Assembly (NCBI GenBank): GCA_009746045.1
Contig: RPFO01000240.1
Coordinates: forward strand, 126,001 to 190,000
Direction of reading: 5' to 3'
Source: Mesostigma viride
Lineage: Eukaryota; Streptophyta; Mesostigmatophyceae; Mesostigmatales; Mesostigmataceae
DNA: 64,000 bases
The notes under the pieces were generated by a model. It was not told the origin of the DNA. It made no database searches and saw only the letters and a list, made by a program, of their open reading frames with translations. Position 1 is the stretch's first letter. The number at the start of each line of letters is the position of its first letter. Shown piece after piece: positions 55,210 through 63,669 of this stretch. Made by a program: the position numbers and the translations under genes.

Positions 55210-56358
55210 ATGTCGGCCGAGGCTCGGGTTGAGACACCTGAGTCATCTCCCAGGCGCGAAGCAGCACCAGAGTTGCCGGCGCGCGAAAACGCATTCTACC
55301 CCTATACTCATCAATCCAACGCTTCTACATTTGTGCAAGCGGCCTACGTTGCGAGGGGCCTTGCGGAAGGCGGTTGGGTCGCTGTGTTCGGTAACGCAGC
55401 AGGGCCGTCGGCAAACGACCCTGTGGTGATGAGGATTCGGGCGACGACGTCGCCAGGGGAAACAGGGCGGGTCTGCACGGAGCGCCTCGTCGCCATTCGC
55501 GACGAAATTGCTTCGTTGATCTACAGTTTAGAAGTTGCGTACCAGGGCGGGCACGTAACCATCCAGGCGCTTGACTTAGCGCGTGAGACGCTGGGCCAAC
55601 TGGTGGCCATCTGTTTAGGTGGAACCAGGCTTTATAATCACTGGGTGGCGACAAGCTCGCTGGGGGAGGGGACCGACGCGTCACACATCATACGGGACGC
55701 GCAGACGCGCGAGGCCGATAGCCCGTGGGATTCTGCCGAAGTGGTGGCTCAAACGTGTGAGCACCTGGTCAACATTCTGATCCAAGAGGCGCGTGGTCAC
55801 GCAGATCACTGGGTGATCACTACACGTCCGCCGGGCATTTGGTCGACCTTGGACACGCCGAGGTTGCAGAGCAGGCCAGGGGCGACCGGGCAAACGGTGA
55901 CGGTCATCACCGGTCGGGAGGTCACCGACGAGGATTTCCACGATCAGTTCGTGGACCGACCAACGGGCATCATAGCCCGGTCGTCACAGCAGATTGACGA
56001 GGGTGACGGCACAAACAAGGGCTACTCAGCTCGGCGTAGAGCAGAGTTACACATACCGTTTGAGCCGGAACACGATTTTGCTGAGATTGGTCGGGGGTCT
56101 CGGAACGATCGGCGAGGTGGTGGCAGCCGGTGGGTCAGAAATCTTCAGTGGTATCGCCGTGGCAGTGCGCCTAGACTGCCGGTAGAGCAGACAGCAGCCG
56201 GGAGGCCGGTGAGCCGTGTGCTAGGTCCTTACAACGCGGAGGAGGTCCGCTCAGTTCCACGCGTGGGGACACCGGTGGCACGCACAGCGCAGGAGCGTGA
56301 GGAGGAGGCAGTAGCTGGAGAGCAGCCAGCGGCTTCTTCAGGCAGCACCAGCGCTTGA
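55210..56358 (+). CDS. El9 ORF0, function unknown
   Basis: 382 aa from ATG 55210, 32 bp after the LTR, intact to TGA 56356-56358. Conserved with El7 ORF0: FVQAAYVARGLAEGGWVAV, SPGETGRV, VAYQGGHVT, LYNHWVATSSLGEG, HWVITTRPPG, SSQQIDEGDGTNKGY. The C-terminal 80 residues are polar and variable. No enzyme motif, signal peptide or membrane segment is visible; the strong conservation between diverged elements argues that it is translated. It may be an accessory structural or nucleic-acid protein, but this is a guess. Confidence 0.8.
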   Translation: MSAEARVETPESSPRREAAPELPARENAFYPYTHQSNASTFVQAAYVARGLAEGGWVAVFGNAAGPSANDPVVMRIRATTSPGETGRVCTERLVAIRDEIASLIYSLEVAYQGGHVTIQALDLARETLGQLVAICLGGTRLYNHWVATSSLGEGTDASHIIRDAQTREADSPWDSAEVVAQTCEHLVNILIQEARGHADHWVITTRPPGIWSTLDTPRLQSRPGATGQTVTVITGREVTDEDFHDQFVDRPTGIIARSSQQIDEGDGTNKGYSARRRAELHIPFEPEHDFAEIGRGSRNDRRGGGSRWVRNLQWYRRGSAPRLPVEQTAAGRPVSRVLGPYNAEEVRSVPRVGTPVARTAQEREEEAVAGEQPAASSGSTSA

Positions 56359-56412
56359 GCCTGTTCTTCCTTGTCTATCGCCTGTTTTGTTTTGCCATCC
56401 CACTGTATATAA

Positions 56413-56719
56413 TGCCTCGTGGCAAACCGGGAGACGGCGACAAGGGCGAGATGGAGGCACCGGCTGGAGCAAGCCAGGAGCCTCGGCAAGACAAGGAGCA
56501 GCTGGTGGGGGAGGCGATCCCAGCCAGCGACGGCGATGGGGGAAAGAGACCAGGCAGCAAGAAACGGCACGAAGACTCGGTGGAGGAGGCGCGCAAGGTG
56601 CGGGCGACAGCGCCATCTGATGCAATAACGGTGGCGAATGGACAACCAGCCGTGGAGAAGCGTAAGAGGGACCCCTCCGCTGACGGCAATGGTAAGAGGC
56701 CTCATGTGGATGTGCTCTC
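56413..56719 (+). pseudogene. El9 Gag N-terminal extension (interrupted)
   Basis: ATG 56413 starts MPRGKPGDGDKGEMEAP, a charged low-complexity region with two basic clusters (GGKRPGSKKRH, EKRKRDP) that resemble nuclear-localisation signals. It is cut by the insertion at 56720. With the insertion and one CTCTC removed it runs a few codons further and then needs one frameshift to join gag at about 57419. Confidence 0.6.
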
Positions 56720-56795
56720 AGTTATATACATCGATTCCTGCGGAATCGATACTAAGCGCTTAGTATCGATTCCGCAGGAATCGATGTATATAACT
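56720..56795. repeat. Palindromic terminal repeat, left
   Basis: A perfect 76-bp palindrome with centre AAGCGCTT. Each arm holds a smaller inverted repeat (ATCGATTCC...GGAATCGAT), so it can fold into a branched hairpin. Confidence 0.97.
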
Positions 56796-57157
56796 AAGAC
56801 TGTTGCGACACGCCGGCATCCCGGGTTCGAATCCCGCTAGGATCGTTCCGGGGGTGGATTTTTCGCCTAGTTATGCGAATAACGTTGCGGACGCTAATCG
56901 TTCGGCCTAATGTGTTAATCGAATAAGGCAAGTGCTCTCCGCTGACTAGGCGGAGTACTAGCGTTAGCTATTCGACTGATATGATGTGCTCAACCGGCTA
57001 ATCATCTGTGTTGTTCGACGTCGCTCCGATTTTCGGCTAAGTCCCCGAAAACGGCTAAGTTCCACGCGATGTCTCGCTATAATCGACTAGGCCTAGTTCG
57101 GTGGCTCGCTGGGCGCCGAGTATGATAGGCCGCTGGCCTCTGACCCCCTGTCGACTA

Positions 57158-57264
57158 GGAAATTTCGACAATCGAATAAGGAAAATTCGATAATCGAATA
57201 GGAAAGTTCGATGGTCGAATAGGCAACTTCGATAATCGAATAGCCAATTCGATGACCCGACTAG
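57158..57264. repeat. Five 21-22-bp tandem repeats inside the palindrome-ended element
   Basis: Units of the form GGAAAATTCGATAATCGAAT, each with a near-palindromic TTCGATAATCGAA core. Confidence 0.8.
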
Positions 57265-57301
57265 TATCGGCCTTAGCCTTGCCGGCGCAAGCAAAAGTTT
57301 T

Positions 57302-57377
57302 AGTTATATACATCGATTCCTGCGGAATCGATACTAAGCGCTTAGTATCGATTCCGCAGGAATCGATGTATATAACT
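57302..57377. repeat. Palindromic terminal repeat, right
   Basis: Identical to 56720-56795. Confidence 0.97.
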
Positions 57378-57418
57378 CTCTCCCCTGTGCCTGCTGGACC
57401 AAGTGGTGCTGTTCAGTT

Positions 57419-58433
57419 GTGACACCCGCTGTGGTGGAGCCAGTGAAGGCGCTGCCAGGGTCGAGACCTCACATGAGTGCTGTCACTGTTATGAATGGAC
57501 AAAAGCCTCTTAACCCACCACTAGCACAGGAAGCTTTGGACAAGTGGCTTGAGGACATGGAGCTTGTTGTGTTCTCCGTGGACCCCACTGTCAACCTAGT
57601 GCAAGTGTTTCACTCGTCCACGTGCAACAGGGACTCGTCAGAGCGTGTCAGGGAGAAGGCTAGGACTGCTGTCAAGGATAAGCTAACCTGGGCACAGTTC
57701 CTGGAAGGGTTGAGGGAGGAGTTCTCTGACAAGGTTCTCAACCTCACCAACTATTACAAGCATCAGTATGACACCTTTGAGATAGTGGGTCCTGTGGCAG
57801 AGGAATGGGCTAGGCTCAACCGTAGCAGGGACAAGGGGGCCAAGTATGGCTTCCTGGTCACAGATAGGGCCTTGGCAGACTATTTCCTGGACCGTATGGG
57901 TTTGAGTGTGGATGGGAGGAACGGTGCCCGCATGTTTCTTAACCAGACTGATGGCTCCTTGCGTGCTCTGGAGCTTGTAATCCTCAGCATAAGGAAGCCA
58001 GATCCTGCCTGCAAGGCTATCCAGTCCCATGGCAGCAATGCCACCTCCGCTGTGCAGGGCCAAGGTGATGTCCCCGGGTACCCAGCCCGTGATGGGGCAA
58101 GGCCCAACAAGCGTAAGCGCTGCAGGCGCCAGAGGCAGGGGGCTCAGGGTGGCAAGGGTGCAGGTTCCCAAGGAGGGGTTGGGAGCCAGCAAGCTGGTGG
58201 TCAGCAGGGTAAGGGTGGCCAAGGGCAAGGCAAGGGCCAAGCTCAAGGCAACCAGGGCAAGCAGGGTGGGCAGTCTCAGGGAGGCCAGGGGAAGCCTGGC
58301 AAGGGTGGGGCTGGGTCTGGAAAGAAGGGTGGAGCATGCTTTGTGTGTTTCCAAGGAAGGTCACTGGCGTCGTGAGTGTCCTGACAGGAAGGCCAAGCCT
58401 GCTGGGGCAGGGGGCCAGTCTGGACAGCAGTGA
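57419..58433 (+). pseudogene. El9 Gag core and nucleocapsid
   Basis: The gag core runs through ALDKWLEDMELVVFSVDP and WAQFLEGLREEFSDKV, then a Gly/Gln/Lys-rich stretch. The zinc knuckle is split by a one-base insertion near 58352 (CFVC in one frame, GHWRRECPDRK in the next). In the second frame it ends GGQSGQQ at UGA 58431-58433, in the context CAG UGA CUA G. The pol frame follows directly. Confidence 0.85.
58431..58433 (+). other. El9 gag-pol stop in readthrough context UGA CUA G
   Basis: CAG UGA CUA G, the same nine-base core as El5, with the pol frame open after it. Confidence 0.75.
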
Positions 58434-61400
58434 CTAGCATCATCCCCTGTAAATAGTCAATCACCCCTTGGGAAAGGTGTGCTGGATGTACATAAGGATG
58501 GGGGTGTGCCCATTGTGCAGCACCAAGGGTGTAAAGATGTTGTTCTTCCACTGGATTGCAATAACAATGCTGCAGCTGAATTCCCTATGCCTCATGCAGG
58601 TGGTGGGTCTCCAGCAGGTGCTGGCCTGGAGGGCCAAGGGACCTTGCTGGAAGGGCCTGGAGCGGTCCAGGGTGCAGGGCCTGACTTGGGGCGTCAGGAC
58701 GGCCTGCAGGGAAGCCCTGGAACCTCAGGAGTGGATCATGTGTCCCCACACACGGTTCAGACGTCTCGCCAGGTCAGTACTGACAGAGTGCTGAGCTATG
58801 CTGAGGCTGGCCATAGGTTGCATCACATGTTTGGGCATTCTGGGCAGGCAGCAATGTTTGCTTGGAAGCTAGGTAGGGAGCCTTTGTGGGAGGCTTGCCA
58901 GGCTGCTGCTGAGAACTGTGGTTGCCAGGAGAATGCTGTTCACCCACCTCAGTCCCATGCTAGGGAGCCTGCTAGGGAGCGTGGCGACATCCAGATGGAT
59001 ATCCAGCATATCAGGGGCTTGTATATATTGGTGGGGGTGTACAGGTTCAGCAGATATAGGCTGATAGACGTTCTGCCTGGTATGCAGGAGCACCACTTGT
59101 TGTTGGGTATGAAGGCCCTGATCCCAGGCTTTGGGGTGTGCAAGAGTGTGCAGGCAGACTTGCAGTTTGACTGTTTGCTCAAGCATCAGGACCAGCTGCC
59201 TTGTAAGCTGGTGGTAGTCCCCAGGGAGAGTCATGGGCAGCAAGGGGCCGTAGAGAGATCCATACGTGAAGTGAAGACAGTGGTGCTAGCAGCAGAGTCA
59301 GTGCCACTTGTGGCATCTGCCTTAGAGAGGGCAGCCTGGTGTAAGGGGATAGAAGAGCAGCTGAACCACAGGGTTAACTATTTACTTTGATGGTGTGGCT
59401 GTCTCTCCCCTGCCCTGCAGTATAGCTTGTTGCCTGAGAACGTGGTGCAGGCCAGTCTTAGGAAGGCAGATAGGTTATTTGCCCAGCTGAGACGTAAGGA
59501 CAAGAACTGGAATGTGCTGAGGCCTCAGGTGGGGCTGAAGGTCAGGATGTGGAAGGAACCATCTATTCCAGGCAAGCGGGGGAAGTGGCAGGATGGGGTT
59601 GTCACTCGTGTGGAAGAAGCTAACAGATCTTGCCTGGTGGCTTTGGAAAAGGATCCAAGGCACGTGTACAGGTTGTCCTGGGCTCATGTCAAGGAAAGAA
59701 GGCCACATGCAATCTGGCCTGCAGACGGGCCAGGCCCTCCCAGCTGGGTTGAGGAGCCAGGCCAGAGCCAGGCAGCAGCAGCTAACAATCCTCTGGTGGT
59801 GGATGATGGTCTGTCCCTACTGGAAGATGACGAGCAGGAGGCTGCTGAAGCAACTGTCACAAGGCCAGAGGGGACGGGGCAGCCACCTAAGGCCCGGGGG
59901 CCTCTCATGGCGGACGTCATCCGAGCACTCATGCGCAGCAAACATGATCCCAAGGTATCCAAGCTCACGGGGTGGGGGTCGTGCTGGGCAGCTACAATGG
60001 AGGTAGATACCAACTCACAGGTGTCTGTCATCAGGGAAGAGGATGCTGTAGGCTTACAGATGTCCCATCCCAGTTGCCTTGCTGTGTCTGATTTCTCAGG
60101 AAAGGTGTCCATGAAGATCCTTGGGGAAGTGAGTGTGCCTATCTTAGGGGTGCCCACCACGTTCTGTGTGGTAGAGGGCTATCAGGGGCCTGCCATTCTG
60201 GGTCAGAACTTCTTGTGCATGCCAGGGGTTACTTTGACCTCTGATGAGTTGGCACTAGAAGGCAGGGGCAGCCTCCCCCTTGAAAGATATCACTATTCCC
60301 AGGGTCTTGCAGTGGCGGTGAAGGCTGTTAGGAGTCAGCCAGCTGAGGGTCCTCAAGGTCAGGAGCCCATAGCTGAGGACCTGTTGATAATCCCAACCAC
60401 CTTTGATCCACGGCAGTTAGTTAGGGGTAAACAGGTACCAGATAGCTGCTCACAGTCCTATTCCCTGGCGCCAGCTAGTCGAGATGATGCAAAGCCCCAA
60501 GATGGCTAAGGCATGGACTCTTGGCTTTGTTGCTTCTGGGCATGAGTGGATAGTTTCCAACTGTGCAGAACCTGTGGATGAGCTGCCAGAAGTTCACCAG
60601 CTGCTCAGATTGATGTTTGTCCTCAAGCTCAAGGAGGTAGATGGTGTCCAGGTGCCACATGTCAGACCAGTTGTAACCGAGTATCATGGCACTGGCCAGT
60701 TGTTAGATGAGGAGCTCTATACTCCAGGGATGCTGCATGACACGTGGAGGATTCTGCTGTGTATATTTCTGTCTTTTCTGGTCAAGGGTGTGCCCTATAG
60801 CTTTGTGCTGATTGATTTCAAGAGGGCTTTTCTCAAGGGTGACCAAGATCAGGCTAGGCAGACTTGGAGAGATATCCCTCCTTTCTTTGTGACTGTACCT
60901 GCTGTATGGAGAGCAGAGATAAAGGCCAGGTACCTGAGAATTCTGAAAGGGTTGGAAGGTCTCAGGTCCAGTCCCATTATCTGGAGAAAGAGCCTAGAGA
61001 AATTCTTGAAGAATACTTGTGGGTTCTCTGTGTCTCCAGTGGATCCCTGTTTGTTCCAAGGGTCCTACAATGGCCTTCCTGTCTTTGCCTCACTGCATGG
61101 TGATGACCTGCATCTCATAGGTCCACCAGACTGGGTTGAGGCTGTCTTGGCTAAGATCCAGAAGCGGTTTGAGCTGGGTAAGATACAGCACATGGTGGAG
61201 AATGAGCCTATGGTCTTCTGTGGCATGCAGGCTACGTTGTTCCAAGCCAAGGGCTCGTGGTTCATCAGGATGGAGGGTGGTAAGGACTACCCACAGCAGA
61301 TTGTGAATGCCTTGCAGGAGCCCATCACGCAGGCTAGGTGTGCTACCATCAGGGGCATGCTGGCATGGCTTGCAAGTATATGTGCCCCTGACTTGCTGGT

Positions 61401-62004
61401 TTTGAGTCGACTTACTGATTCCCAGCTGGTTGAGGTGGGTGCTGAGAGTGTGGTGCAGGCTGTCATGATGTCTCCCCCTCTTATTCTGGGTCCTGTGGAT
61501 TTGTACAAGCCCCTTGACATGGTTCTCTATGTGGACAGTTCTATGGATAATAGGAAGGTCACAGAGGTCAGGGGCAGGGCAGCAGCATTAGTTACCCTGG
61601 AGCAAGATCACACCTCACTCGTTACCTGGTACAGTCGGTTGCAGAACAGGGTTACACCCAGCAGTGATATTGCTGAGTGCAGGGCAATCTGTGAAGGGCT
61701 GCATACTGCTCTTTACTTGAGGGAGCTCTTCTACCAGCTATGTCAAGTGGCTTCCTGTAGGTTGCAGCTGCACACACTGGTGAGGACTGATAGCATGGGC
61801 ATGGTGCAATTTGTGCACAGGCAGCTGGCCAGGAGCAGGGACCTTGACTACTTGTTGCTCAAGGAGATGTCCTACCTAGCTCACATTGAACATGTGCCTG
61901 GTGTGGACAACCCTGCAGATGCCCTCACCAAGCTGGAGGAGAAGGCGGAGAGGCAGTACCCCCTGCTCCGTGGGCTCATGGACCCCTTACACGGGCGGCC
62001 ATAG
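58434..62004 (+). pseudogene. El9 Pol: integrase, protease-like domain, RT, RNase H
   Basis: Integrase: LHHMFGHSGQ finger, DDE in IQMDIQ, QADLQF and GAVERSI, a short out-of-frame patch at about 59380-59405 that includes a TGA, then the SH3-like VWKEPSIPGKRGK. Protease-like: EVDTNSQVSVI (about 60003) and ILGQNFLCMPG. A frameshift lies at about 60410-60442, before AHSPIPWRQLVEMM. RT: FVLKLKEVDG, DFKRAFLKG, EGLRSSPIIW and SLHGDDLH (about 61099). RNase H: YVDSSMD, DIAECRA, VRTDSMGM, ADALTKL. The stretch from about 60442 to the stop (62002-62004) is fully open. Confidence 0.9.
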
Positions 62005-63018
62005 AGACCAGGCCTTGCTTCAGCTTGGGTGTCCCCAGTGGGCTGCTTGACCAAAGTACCAAGTGGTGACTGGTGCTTACTGGTTGACAGCCGGTCCTTC
62101 AGGGTTAGGTACACCCTCCTGGACAGGAGTTGGTGTGGAATGTCACTCCTACCAGCTGAGAATCATGCCTGGCCCTCCCCATGGGGTTCAGAAGAGTCGC
62201 CAGGACTTAAGTCGACGCCTTTGGCCTCAAACAGTTAGGCCATGCAAGGGCAGCCCGAATGTTGGTTCTTACAGGTTGCTGTACATATGTTTTCTAGTAG
62301 TGCTTGTTTCCAACCTGTTGCTAATAAAGAACCTGGTTGTGTGACCATGTGGGACATGGTTGCCAGGGGGCCACATTCTGGGTTATATAATGCTTGAATA
62401 AAACATAATCATGTCATGTCATTCTCATGTTGTTATCATGGTTGTAATGTTTCTCTTGTGTAAAGTTCCAGGTCACCTATAAACCTGGAGGTTGGGGTGG
62501 GGTTCAATTCCCCAGCAGAGCCACAGCCTGGCATGAGTGATTCCTGGGCTTAACACCCAGTGAAGACATGGGCTCCCCAATAAGGCAGTATTTGTATAGG
62601 TGCTACCTGAGTCTCTTTGAGCATAAAAGGGAAAGGCTGGCCAAGGCGGGCGCCATAAGAACGGGCGCCTGTGATAACTGTGAAAGATCAGGAACTCACA
62701 ATAGTACGTTCTTGGCATCCTGTAATCCCAGCCATTGGACTAGGTAATGTGCCTCGACTTTAATCTAGCACCAAGTTCCCAAGGAAAGGTTGGGAGCTGA
62801 CCAAGGGGTCAGGGGATAACCTGGGGTGACCTCTGATTCACTGGGCAGTACACCTAGCCTGGTCCAAGGGCAGATATGTTGTTACCCAAAGGAGGCAGGA
62901 ACCTGGGCCCTCAAAGGTCTGATCAACCTCAAGGGACCAAGCGGTCTGTGGCTGAGTGGGCACAAGCAAGGTTAGGCTTGTTTCAAGCTGGTCCAGCTCC
63001 AAAAGAAGAAAGGGTTGG
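62005..63018 (+). other. El9 3' untranslated region and polypurine tract
   Basis: No gene is visible. 62572-63018 is shared with El10 (33511-33959). It ends in AAAAGAAGAAAGGGTTGG before the LTR. Confidence 0.75.
62498..62514 (+). other. tRNA T-arm / B-box-like motif in El9 3' UTR
   Basis: TGGGG-TTCAATT-CCCCA is a perfect 5-bp stem with a 7-nt loop. No matching acceptor arm is visible upstream. Confidence 0.5.
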
Positions 63019-63664
63019 AGTTAGCATTTTGGGCAACCAATATGCTAAGTGGATGCAGTTTGGAAAGACCTTTCCAACGCCGTGCTGACCGCCTGAAACA
63101 GACAAGGGACGAGAAAGATATGAGGTCTCGAAGTCCTAGCCGTCCGTGGCCGACTAGGGTACAGTCCTCTGGTATAGTGGACAGGACACGTGGCAGGCCG
63201 TGCCTGCACAGGCTTAGCCTGACTATCACGTGACTGTGGTCCACGTAGACCAGAGGAGCAGCAGCCTGTGGCTGGTGGAACACAGGACTGGCACAGGTCT
63301 GCAAGGATACTAGGCCTTGCAGGCTTGTGACAGGTCCTGTACTTCCTAGGTTGCAGAGTCTAGGCAAATCCAGTTCGTCCTGGCTCTGCACTGATGCCAG
63401 TGGACGTTGAGGATTTGCTTGCCTGCCTGCACGTGCCTCGTCACGCCGATGGGAACGAGGAACAACGCAAAGGATATAGCTTGGTCATGGGGGATGACCA
63501 GCTATCTTGGCAAGCACGAACCGAGGCTCCCACATTGGACGTGGAAACGCTCACCGTGGTCGTGGCTTGGTGCACGGGTTAAAAGGTTGCTGCCTTGCAA
63601 CTTTGGCTCATCCCGTTGTGTGCGTGAGAGACCAGGAACTCACAGTTCTGGTTGTTCGCTAACT
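63019..63664 (+). repeat. El9 3' LTR
   Basis: 646 bp, AGTTAGC...GCTAACT; followed by GCAAT (63665-63669) and El8 RT. Confidence 0.94.
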
Positions 63665-63669
63665 GCAAT

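Larger units (their letters stand above)
56720..57377. mobile_element. Non-autonomous element with 76-bp palindromic terminal repeats
   Basis: 658 bp flanked by CTCTC (56715-56719 and 57378-57382). Its two ends are identical 76-bp repeats, each a perfect palindrome beginning AGTTATATAC and ending GTATATAACT. The 506-bp interior has no open frame of note; it contains a B-box-like GGTTCGAATCC (56824-56834), a hairpin CTCCGC...GCGGAG near 56937-56955, and five 21-22-bp repeats. The 5-bp duplication and AGTT...AACT ends match the surrounding LTR lineage, so it may be a TRIM-like passenger of its integrase. Confidence 0.85.
54528..63664 (+). mobile_element. El9: copia-like element with ORF0 and a palindrome-ended insertion
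   Basis: LTRs at 54528-55177 and 63019-63664 (AGTTAGC...GCTAACT), with GCAAT at 54523-54527 and 63665-63669. The order is LTR, ORF0, gag (split by the 658-bp insertion at 56720), UGA CUA G, pol, a 1-kb 3' UTR, LTR. The pol RT/RNase H part is open from about 60442 to 62004; gag, integrase and protease carry small frameshifts. It is inserted in El8 between RT and RNase H. Confidence 0.94.

Noticed and set aside
62460-62530. tRNA gene in the El9 3' UTR
   Set aside because: Only the T arm is convincing; no complementary acceptor or D arm could be found.
62005-63018. Envelope-like ORF downstream of pol
   Set aside because: No frame of useful length with signal peptide or membrane segment follows pol in any element here.
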